A DNA stretch of 64,000 nucleotides from Desulfurivibrio sp. (GTDB taxonomy: Bacteria; Desulfobacterota; Desulfobulbia; Desulfobulbales; SURF-16): positions 1 to 64,000 of the forward strand of contig QZKJ01000014.1 of NCBI GenBank assembly GCA_003605035.1, given 5' to 3'. The notes beneath the pieces were generated by a model, which was not told the DNA's origin, made no database searches, and worked only from the letters and a program-made list of their open reading frames with translations. The first letter of the stretch is position 1. Each line of letters opens with the position of its first letter. Below are positions 40,319 to 49,400 of the stretch, one piece after another. The position numbers were made by a program, and so were the translations under genes.

Positions 40319-40499
40319 TGCGGATCTCGGCTGCCTGATAGTGCTGCACCATGCGGTGCAGAATCATGATGGCCAGCAGAAAAAGAGTCAACGCCAGCAA
40401 CGGGGCGATGATCGTGCTGATTTTCCGCCCACGGCTGGCGGAAATACGCTGCTCCTTATCTGCTGCCACGCTGAATCCGCCTGCTGACTTGCGCCACAT
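40311..40499 (-). pseudogene. N-terminal remnant of an MprF-like integral membrane protein
   Basis: ISTIIAPLLALTLFLLAIMILHRMVQHYQAAEIRNA* resembles the first TM of MprF; overlaps the C-terminal remnant in another frame. Confidence 0.5.
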
Positions 40500-40706
40500 T
40501 TTCTCTCCTGTCCTGCGACAGTAACGCCTTCATTTTCAAGAAGAAAAACGCATTTAATTATTTCCTGCCGTCATTTCTGTGATATACTTAACCAATGAAC
40601 CTGTCAAGTTAGGCATTGGAGAAATAAAGGGGCGGGCAGACAGCGCGACGTACGCTGATTCCCGTCAAATCTGCGACCATCATCACCTGATCTCGATTTT
40701 AGCGGC

Positions 40707-42503
40707 TTGATAAAAATGGAACAAAGCTGTTGCCATGCAGACCAGCAGGGCTGGCAGAGTCACTTTCTTCCCTTCCTGAGGTGGTGGCCCAGAGTCACTG
40801 CCAGGACCATGCGCGCCGATCTGCTCGCCGGCCTCACCGGCGCCATCGTGGCCCTGCCCCAGGGGGTGGCCTTTGCCACCATCGCCGGCATGCCCCCTGA
40901 ATACGGCCTGTACGCCGGCATGGTGCCGGCCATTGTCGCCGCCCTGTTCGGCTCATCCTGGCTGCTGGTTTCCGGCCCGACCACCGCGGCCTCCATCGTC
41001 CTCTTTTCCTCACTCAGCATCCATGCGGCGCCGGGCAGCCCGGAGTACGTGCAGCTCGCCCTGACGCTGACCATGATGGTGGGGCTGATCCAGTTCATCA
41101 TGGGCCTGGCCCGTTTCGGCACCCTGGTCAACTTCATCTCCCATTCCGTGGTGGTGGGCTTCACCGCCGGGGCGGCCATCCTCATCGCCTCCAGCCAGTT
41201 CAAACATTTCCTGGGGCTCATCCTGCCCCGTACCAGGCATTTTCATGAGACGGTCTACGGGGTGCTCAGCCACTGGGACGAAATCAACCTCTATGTCGCC
41301 GGGGTGGGCCTGATCACCCTGGTTTCCGGCTTGCTGGTCAGACATTTCCGGCCGAAATTCCCCTACATGATCGTCTCCATGCTGGTGGGCAGCCTGGCCG
41401 CCCTGCTCATGACCAGCCTGCTGGGGCCTGAAGTGACGCAGATCGCCTCAGTGGGCGCCCTGCCGCAAACCCTGCCGCCGCTGTCCGCCCCCCACTTCAC
41501 CCTGGCCAATATCAGGATGCTGATGCCGGCCGCGGTGGCCACCACCCTCTTTGCCCTGACCGAGGCCGTCTCCATCGCCCGCTCCCTGGCCGACCGCACC
41601 GGCCAGAACCTGGACTGCAACCAGGAGTTCATCGGCCAGGGCCTGTCAAATATCGTCGGCAGCTTTTTTTCGGGCTATGTGGCCACCGGCTCATTCAACC
41701 GCAGCGGCCTGAACTACCAGGCCGGGGCCAGGACCCCGCTGGCCGCCATCTTTGCCGGAGGCCTGCTCATCGTGCTGGTCATGCTGATCGCCCCTCTGGC
41801 CGCTTTTCTTCCCAACGCGGCCATGGCCGGCATCCTCTTTCTGGTGGCCTGGGGGCTCATTGATTTCCGCCATATCGCCAAGATCCTCAGGACCAGCCGG
41901 GTGGAAAGCGTCATCATGGTCACCACCTTTTTCGCCACCCTGTTTCTCGAGCTGGAGTTCGCCATCCTGCTGGGGGTGATCCTGTCGCTGGTCATGTACC
42001 TCAACCGCACCTCCCACCCCCGCATCCTCACCCGGGTGCCGGACCCCCGCCATGATGAACGGCCCTTCGTCACCGACCCGGCGCTGCCGGAGTGTCCGCA
42101 GCTGAAAATCGTGCGCATCGACGGCTCCCTCTATTTCGGGGCGGTGAATCATGTGCGGGAACGGCTGCAGGAGATGCGGTGCGAGCAGCCGGAACAGAAA
42201 CATCTGCTGGTGGTGGCAAGCGGCATCAATTTCATCGACATGGCCGGCGCGGAATTCCTGGCCCAGCTGGCCAGGGAGAAAGAGGAGGCAGGGGGCCGGC
42301 TCTACCTGTACGACATCAAGGAGGGCATCTGCAGCCATTTCAGGCTGACCGGCTACCTGTTTGACATCGGCACGGATTATATTTACGAATCCAAGGCAGA
42401 GGCCATTGCCGAGATTTTCGCCAAACTGGACAAAGAGATCTGCGGCCGCTGCACCAGACGGATCTTTCTGGAATGCCGCACTGTCCCGCAAATCCGTGAC
42501 TAG
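40707..42503 (+). CDS. SulP-family anion permease with STAS domain
   Basis: DLLAGLTGAIVALPQGVAFATIAGMPPEYGLYAGMVPAI; C-terminal STAS-like LLVVASGINFIDMAGAEFLAQLA. Confidence 0.95.
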   Translation: MIKMEQSCCHADQQGWQSHFLPFLRWWPRVTARTMRADLLAGLTGAIVALPQGVAFATIAGMPPEYGLYAGMVPAIVAALFGSSWLLVSGPTTAASIVLFSSLSIHAAPGSPEYVQLALTLTMMVGLIQFIMGLARFGTLVNFISHSVVVGFTAGAAILIASSQFKHFLGLILPRTRHFHETVYGVLSHWDEINLYVAGVGLITLVSGLLVRHFRPKFPYMIVSMLVGSLAALLMTSLLGPEVTQIASVGALPQTLPPLSAPHFTLANIRMLMPAAVATTLFALTEAVSIARSLADRTGQNLDCNQEFIGQGLSNIVGSFFSGYVATGSFNRSGLNYQAGARTPLAAIFAGGLLIVLVMLIAPLAAFLPNAAMAGILFLVAWGLIDFRHIAKILRTSRVESVIMVTTFFATLFLELEFAILLGVILSLVMYLNRTSHPRILTRVPDPRHDERPFVTDPALPECPQLKIVRIDGSLYFGAVNHVRERLQEMRCEQPEQKHLLVVASGINFIDMAGAEFLAQLAREKEEAGGRLYLYDIKEGICSHFRLTGYLFDIGTDYIYESKAEAIAEIFAKLDKEICGRCTRRIFLECRTVPQIRD

Positions 42504-42518
42504 ACGCGGCCCGGCCCA

Positions 42519-43247
42519 TCAGCCCACCGGCGCAAGATAGATCACACTCTCCTCCTCGCCGTCCAGCCCCAGCAGGTTATTGAGTTCATCGTCATAGAGC
42601 GCCGCCACCGGACAGCTATGCCGCCCCTGGGCCGCGGCAGCCAGCTGCAGATTCTGACAGATATGGCCGGCATCGAGAAGGATGTAACGCAGGCCCCGCT
42701 GGCCGTATTTGGCCATATTGCGCCGCAGAACCGCCGACCAGATAAAAACCGCGGCCGCCTGGCTGATAAAGGACTGATCCAGGGCCGCCCTGGCCACCAG
42801 CGGTGCGGCGGCCCCCTCGCTGAGGCGTTCCAGCTGGAAGGTTCTGACGTTGAAATGAAAGAGCCCGGCCGGCAGATTCTGGATGCGCTCAGCCGCCACA
42901 TAGGTTTCAATGGGATAGAGGGCGCCGGCCGAAGGCGCGGTGCGCAGCAGGTAGGGCCCGGCCTGGGCGGTTACCCCCTGGCAGGCCCACAGCAGCAGCG
43001 CCAGATCATCGAGGCTCATGGGATTATCCGCGAATTTGCGCTGCGATCTTCGCTGCTGCAGCAGCCCCCAGAGCTCAGCCGCCGGCCTGGCCGGGTTTAC
43101 CGGCAGAGCAATCTTTTCCGCCCCGGCATATTCCTTGAAAGCCGGGGCCGGGGCGATGGCCAGTCCTGCTTTCTCCCTGATATTTTTTCTGGTAAACTTG
43201 GTGTCATGCAGATAAAGATATCCTGATGTTTGGCGTAAATCCGGCAT
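42519..43247 (-). CDS. SagB/ThcOx-type nitroreductase-like dehydrogenase
   Basis: LLQQRRSQRKFADNPMSLDDLALLLWACQGVT...RTAPSAGALYPIETYV...DAGHICQNLQLAAAAQG. Confidence 0.88.
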   Translation of the reverse strand: MPDLRQTSGYLYLHDTKFTRKNIREKAGLAIAPAPAFKEYAGAEKIALPVNPARPAAELWGLLQQRRSQRKFADNPMSLDDLALLLWACQGVTAQAGPYLLRTAPSAGALYPIETYVAAERIQNLPAGLFHFNVRTFQLERLSEGAAAPLVARAALDQSFISQAAAVFIWSAVLRRNMAKYGQRGLRYILLDAGHICQNLQLAAAAQGRHSCPVAALYDDELNNLLGLDGEEESVIYLAPVG

Positions 43248-43369
43248 GGCTGTTTTCCTTATTTATTATGACCGGGGCGGGCGGGAAAATCTTCCTGTAC
43301 GCCATTGTACCACGATCCGCTCCGCCCCAAAAGACTGAGACTCCCAAAACAGGAGGGGTTTACCTTAAG

Positions 43370-43741
43370 ATGTCCGAATTGAAAGATCCAAGAGTTCTCT
43401 TTGCCGCGGAACGGACACTGCTGTCGTGGAACAGGACGTGCTCCTCTCTCATGGCCTTTGGTTTCGTCATCGAACGCTTCGGCCTGTTTCTCCAGATTGC
43501 CGCGGGCGAGAGCCTCAAGACATTCCAACGGCATTTTTCCTTCTCAGTGGGTATTGCCTTTGTGCTGCTCGCCTCCTTTGTGGCCATTTACTCGGTTTTT
43601 CAGCACATCAGAATACTCAGATCACTCAATCCCGCCGAACTGCCGCCCGGCTACAACCCCCATATCGGCATCATGACCAACGGCATACTGGGCACCCTGG
43701 GTCTGGTACTGACCGCATACCTGTTCCGGGGGTTCCTGTAG
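43370..43741 (+). CDS. YidH/DUF202-family membrane protein
   Basis: LFAAERTLLSWNRTCSSLMAFGFVIERFGLFL; RBS aggagggg upstream. Confidence 0.88.
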   Translation: MSELKDPRVLFAAERTLLSWNRTCSSLMAFGFVIERFGLFLQIAAGESLKTFQRHFSFSVGIAFVLLASFVAIYSVFQHIRILRSLNPAELPPGYNPHIGIMTNGILGTLGLVLTAYLFRGFL

Positions 43742-43793
43742 TATTCATCAACCGCAGGGCCGCAATCTCCACCGGCGGCATTTCAGTAATAAC

Positions 43794-45287
43794 ATGACAA
43801 TTACGAGCATAATAGCGGCAGCCCTCATCCTCCTCGGCATCATTCTCATGTCCGCCTCCATCATCCTGGGCCGGAAAATAACGAGAAGCCTGCCCCTTGA
43901 ACTGCGGCACAACTGGCTGCCGCTGCTCAGTCTCATGTCGCTCTTTCTGCTCGGCTATATCGGTTTTCTGCCCCTGCTGGGCGAACAGACCGTTTTCCCG
44001 CCGCAGCTGTTTGCTTCCTTTATTTTACTGGGCGGCGCCATTTTTGTTTTCCTGGTCACCAGTTTCACCAGGAGCACCATTGTCAGGATCAAGGCGGATG
44101 AAGCGCAGCTGAAAAAAAACAATATGCTGCTGGCCGACGAGATCCGTTTTCGGCGGGCGGCGGAAGAAAAGTTCCGCCGCCAGAGCGAGATGATGCAGCA
44201 TGACATTTTGGAAATCATGGCGGAAATGATTGCCAACCGGGACCTGCACACCTATGAACATGCCGCCCAGGTCGCCAGGATTGCCGGGCTCATCGGCCGG
44301 GAGCTGAAACTCAACGACGATGACCTCAAAGCCCTGGAATTCGGCTGCCTGGTCCATGACATCGGCAAAACCGCCATTCCGGATGACGTGCTGCTGAAAC
44401 CGGGCAACTTCGACCCCCAGGACCGCTTCATCATGCAGTACCATCCCCTGGTCGGCGCGAAAATCTTTGCCCGGCACCTGCAGGACGACCGGATAACCAG
44501 CAGCATCCTCAATCATCACGAACGCCTCGACGGCAGCGGCTACCCTGCCGGCCTCAAGGGAGACGAGATCGACCTTTTTTCACGGATCATCGCCGTGGCG
44601 GACACCTATGAATCACTGCTGGCCAGACGTCCCTACAAGCAGCCCATGTCCCGGGACAAGGCCCTGGCCATTGTGGAACAGGAGGCCAGCGCCGGCCAGC
44701 TCGACCAGGAGCTGGTCAGGCTGCTGAAAAAGATAGCTCCGCAAATTCCCGAGACTATTACCTTTTCGCCCCAGGTCACGGCCGGTTTCATGAAAGACAT
44801 CGAGGTATTCCGCCAGAAAACCTATTTCCGGGAACCGCTGACCGACTTCTACAACTACCGCTATCTCTATTTTCTCAATGATGCCGCGCTGCTGAGAAAC
44901 AACACCATGCCCTACGACCTCTTTCTCGTTGATATTCCCACCTTCGGCGAATTGCAGCAGAAGACCGGCCATGTGGTGGCCGACCAGGTCCTCGATGAAC
45001 TGGGCCACCGGCTGCTGAAAACCGCCACCGAATGGGGGAGCGGCAGCGCGGATGCCGGTCTGGTGATGCTGTTTCGCAAGGGCAAGGATTATCTGCTGTA
45101 CGGAGAATTTTCCGAGGCAGGCGACACCACCGCCTTTCTGCAGCAGCTCCAGGAGCAGCTGGCGGCAGTGCGGCAGGAGTGGGATCTGGCGGCAAATCTG
45201 CATCGACAGCACTTTGTTGCCGGCTTTCCCATGGATAAGGCCCTGGCAAGTCTTTTTGCCGCCCCGACCAGACCCGCGTCAGGCTGA
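43794..45287 (+). CDS. HD-GYP phosphodiesterase with degenerate GGDEF-like C-terminus
   Basis: HTYEHAAQVARIAG...LVHDIGKTAIPD...HHERLDGSGYPAGLKGDEI; C-terminal LTDFYNYRYLYFL without GGDEF. Confidence 0.92.
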   Translation: MTITSIIAAALILLGIILMSASIILGRKITRSLPLELRHNWLPLLSLMSLFLLGYIGFLPLLGEQTVFPPQLFASFILLGGAIFVFLVTSFTRSTIVRIKADEAQLKKNNMLLADEIRFRRAAEEKFRRQSEMMQHDILEIMAEMIANRDLHTYEHAAQVARIAGLIGRELKLNDDDLKALEFGCLVHDIGKTAIPDDVLLKPGNFDPQDRFIMQYHPLVGAKIFARHLQDDRITSSILNHHERLDGSGYPAGLKGDEIDLFSRIIAVADTYESLLARRPYKQPMSRDKALAIVEQEASAGQLDQELVRLLKKIAPQIPETITFSPQVTAGFMKDIEVFRQKTYFREPLTDFYNYRYLYFLNDAALLRNNTMPYDLFLVDIPTFGELQQKTGHVVADQVLDELGHRLLKTATEWGSGSADAGLVMLFRKGKDYLLYGEFSEAGDTTAFLQQLQEQLAAVRQEWDLAANLHRQHFVAGFPMDKALASLFAAPTRPASG

Positions 45288-45295
45288 GACAAAAG

Positions 45296-45531
45296 TTCAA
45301 CTTTCTGCGTTGTGGTGACATGTTGAAATTAAATAGATATTTCCAGGTCAGCGGGGGATTGTTCCCGGAGAAATCAGGGGCCAGAAGTCAGGAGCCAGAA
45401 TAAAACGTAACAAAATCAATCATTCTGAATTCTGTCTCCTGTCTGCTGAATTCCCATGACGGGGATCAGAGCAGCAACTATGTCACATAAATACCGTTAG
45501 TTCGGCAAAATACATCACGTCAGAAGTTGAA
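45296..45531. mobile_element. MITE-like element, copy 2
   Basis: TIRs TTCAACTTTCTG / TCAGAAGTTGAA; perfect 7-bp direct repeat ACAAAAG on both sides; homologous to 692-936. Confidence 0.85.
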
Positions 45532-45540
45532 ACAAAAGCA

Positions 45541-45572
45541 AAAGCCCCTGCCGGATGGCAGGGGCTTTTGGT
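45541..45572. terminator. bidirectional rho-independent terminator
   Basis: AAAGCCCCTGCC-ggat-GGCAGGGGCTTT flanked by A/T runs. Confidence 0.88.
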
Positions 45573-45609
45573 TGAGGAGAGGGGAAGAGAAAATGCAGTT
45601 GACCGTCGA

Positions 45610-46068
45610 TTAATTCCACTTGGGGCAGGGGCCATTGCCTCCCCGGCCCATGCCCATACCCATACCCATACCCATGCCCATGCCGCGGCCCGGTCCGTCG
45701 CAGCCCAAGCCGCCCTGCCAGCCCACCTCGTCGGCCTTTTCCTGAATCTGGGTGCGCAGGTCAAACATCTCCTTGGCCAGGGCATCGATTTTTGCTTCAT
45801 CCGGAGTTGCCGCAAAGGTCAGTGCCCGCATCTGCTCGTTTTTGCTGAACATCTCCCGGCGCAGATCAACGGTGGCGTCCATAAAGGAATTGTAGGTCTT
45901 TCTGGTTTCCTCATCCATCACCTGCGCATTCTGCCCGGCGTTCGCCTTCCAGCAGTTCGCCCCGGCAGGCCCGCCGCCCCAGCCCATGCCGCGCTGGGCG
46001 TCCGCCTGCTGAATGCCGAAGAAACCGATGCTTGCCGCCAGTGCCAATGCTGCCAGTATTTTTTTCAT
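45610..46068 (-). CDS. Spy/CpxP- or ZraP-like periplasmic protein with (GM)n tract
   Basis: Signal peptide; helical SFMDATVDLRREMFSKNEQMRALTFAATPDEAKIDALAKEMFDLRTQIQEKADE; GRGMGMGMGMGMGMGRGG. Confidence 0.85.
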   Translation of the reverse strand: MKKILAALALAASIGFFGIQQADAQRGMGWGGGPAGANCWKANAGQNAQVMDEETRKTYNSFMDATVDLRREMFSKNEQMRALTFAATPDEAKIDALAKEMFDLRTQIQEKADEVGWQGGLGCDGPGRGMGMGMGMGMGMGRGGNGPCPKWN

Positions 46069-46258
46069 GATGATCCTCCTTGTTATATAGGAATTTTTTT
46101 TTTGAAAACTGAAATATGCGCGCGTTTGCTTATCTCTATATTCAACTTGCGTGCCAGCACAGCGATAAATTGGATAACATATTAATATTAAATAAAATTA
46201 TTCTTTATCCTGTCAGATTATCGGCGGCGGCGGACAGGGCAAAGGCCTCTTTCAGCCA

Positions 46259-46292
46259 GCCGTCTTCGACACTATTGTCGAGCGAAGACGGC
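46259..46292. repeat. strong intergenic hairpin GCCGTCTTCG-N14-CGAAGACGGC
   Basis: 10-bp perfect stem with a smaller nested stem. Confidence 0.7.
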
Positions 46293-46455
46293 AAAATGTC
46301 GAAAGCTCTTTCCCGGGGGGAATTGCGGCAGAAGAATTCCAGCGGAAGAAACCGGGGCTACCCGGGCGGCCACAGCCTGGCTGCGGCGCCGGTCGGGTGC
46401 ACCTGGCTTACGGAAAATCAGAGGGAAAGGGGCATCAGACGCTGCCCGCGGCAGG

Positions 46456-49400
46456 CTAGCCCAGCACCTTGCGGACTTTGGCCAGCAGGCCGTTGACGGT
46501 AAAGGGTTTCTGGATGAAGTTGACGCCCGCCTCAAGTACGCCGCGGTGGGCGATGACATTATCGGTATAGCCCGACATGTAGAGCACCTTCATCTCAGGG
46601 TAACGGCCGGCCAGCCGGTCAAAAAGCTCCCTGCCGCTCATGCCGGGCATGATCACGTCGGTCAGCAGCAGGTGCAGCGGCCCCTCATGGCGGTCGAGGA
46701 TGCCCAGCGCATCGCTGCCGTCGCAGGCGATGAGGAGCGCGTAGCCCCGCCGGCTGAGAATGGTCCGGGCAAGATTGCGCACCTGCTCATTATCCTCCAC
46801 CAGCAGAATGGTTTCAGAGCCGCGCATGTCCATGGCTGCCGCGTCGGCGGCCCCGGCTTGCTGCGCCACACCAGGCTCCCCGGCCACGGGAAAGTACAGC
46901 TTGAAGGTTGAACCTTTTCCCTCTTCACTGTAAACCCAGATGCTGCCGCCGTGCTGCTTGACGATGCCGTAAACCGTGGCCAGGCCCAGGCCGGTGCCCT
47001 CTTCCTTGGCCTTGGTGGTGAAAAATGGCTCAAACATATGCGCCAGGGTTTCGCTGTCCATGCCGCAGCCCGAGTCACTGATCATCAGCCTGACATAGAC
47101 GCCGGCGCTCATGCCGGGTTTTTCAGCTGCATAGGCCTCATCCACCTCAACCCTCTCCGTTTCAATGGTCAGCCTGCCGCCCCTGGGCATGGCATCCTGG
47201 GCGTTGACCGCCAGATTCATGATCACCTGCTCGAGCTGGCCGATATCGCCCCGGATGAGCGGCAGTGGGGAAGCGCTGCGAATAGTGATATCAATATCCT
47301 CCCTGATGGTGCGGCGCAGCAGCTTCTCGAACTGGGTGAGCACGCTGTTCAAGTCAATCTCTTTGAACTCCATCACCTGTTTGCGGCTTAAGGCCAGCAG
47401 CTGACGCACCAGGTCCCGGGCCCGCTTGCCGGCCTTGACGATTTCTTCCATGTCGTTTTTGCGCAGGTCTCCTTCACTGAAATCCTCCAGCAGCATCTCG
47501 CCATAGCCGAGAATCGGGGAAAGCAGGTTGTTGAGATCATGGGCCACGCCGCCGGCCAGACGGCCGACGGACTCAAGTTTCTGGGACTGCTGGAACTGGG
47601 CCTCCAGCCTGGCTTTCTCTTCATGAATACGCAGATGCTCGGTGATGTCGCGTTTGACGGCCACGTAATTGATGATCCGTCCTTCGGCATCCCGCACCGG
47701 CGAGATGGTGGCCTCCTCGATGAACAGGGTGCCGTCCTTGCGTTTATTGGTTAAACGTCCCTGCCAGTTGCGGCCGCCGGAGATGACCCGCCACATTTCC
47801 GCATAAAAGGCCGCATCCTGCCCGTCGCTCTTCAGGATGCGCGGATTGCGGCCGATGGCCTCAAAGCGGCTGTAGCCCGTTGCCCGCTCAAAGGCCGGGT
47901 TGACATACTGGATGGTGCCGGCGGCATCGGTGATGACGATGGTTTCGCCGGACTGTTCAATGGCCATGAGCAGCCGTTCCCGTTCCGTCTCCGCCCTCTT
48001 GCGGTCGGTGACATCCATGCAGATCACGGCAAACTGTTCGGGCCGGGGACGGTAAGCGGTGACCGCGTAATATTTGTCCAGTACCCGGCTGTAACTCTCA
48101 AATTGCATGGTCTGGCCGCTGTCAACCACCTGGCCGTAACGCTCGATCCAGAAGGATTCAACGCCCGGCAGCACATCAAGGACCGTTCTGCCGATCAGCT
48201 TTCCGGCCGCAAGTCCGGTCATGCGCTCAAAGGCGGGATTGACCTCCAGGAAACGGTAGTTGCAGGGCGAGCCGGTGTCGTCCCGGATTATCTCATGCAG
48301 GGCAAAGGCCGAATCCATTGAGTCAAAGAGCAGCCGATAACGCTCTTCACTGTCCCGCAGGGCCATCTCGGCATTCCTGCGTTCAGTGATGTCCATGATA
48401 TTGCCGATGACCCGCACGACCTTCCCCGCCTTCATCACCGCCTCGGCCACTGTCCGGACCCAGATCCTGCCTCCGCTGCAGGGAGTAAAAGGAAACTCCA
48501 GGTCATAGGGTTGCCCTTCGCTGGCGCAACGCTGGAAGGCGGCCCTTATAACCGGGCGGTCCTCTGGATCATAACACTCCAGACTCCTGGCCACCAGTTC
48601 GGCTGAACCAGACGCAACCTTGCCCGGCGGCAGACCGTGAATACGGTACACCTCCTCTGTCCAGAACATGGCCTGTCTTTCCACATCCCACTCCCAGCCG
48701 CCCATCCTGGTCAGCCGCTGGGTGGCATTGAGCAGCGCCTCGCTCTGCCGCAGGGCCATCTCGGCCCGCACCCGGCTGGTGACCTCGGCCAGGGTGAAAA
48801 CCAGTCCCGTGATTCTGCCGCTTGTATCCCTGGTCGGCACCAGACCCCAGTCCCAGTAGGTCACCCCCCGTTCCGGCTGATCGGGAAACTCAAACGGCTT
48901 GGCCGCCACGAAAAACGGTTCGCCCGTATCCGCCACCCGCTGGAAGATCGCCTGGTTTTCCTCGTGGGGGTAGAGAGCAAAGTGATTTTTGCCCGGGAAA
49001 AAGTCCGGATCCTGCCGGCAGGTTTGGGCATAGGCGCGATTGACCCAGATGAAGTTGAAATGCACGTCAAGATACACGGCCATCATATGGGTATGCTCCA
49101 GCACCCCGGCCATGAGCTGGTTGGATTGCGCCAGCCGGATCTCGCTTTCCCGCAGCGCCTCCTCGACCCGCCTGCGCTCTTCCACGACGCGGGCCAGCTT
49201 GATGTTGCCGTAACTCAACGCTGAAATCAGGGCGGTGAAACGGGCATAGAAACTCATGATGGTATTGACGGTTTCCCGGCTCCAGCGCGGCACCTGCTGG
49301 AGGGCGGCCAGGTACTCAGCCTCATTGAACCCGTATTGCCTGGCCTGGGCCGCAAAGGTCTCGCGGTCCGGGCTTTCTTCGGCAAAGAAAAACTGCCCGA

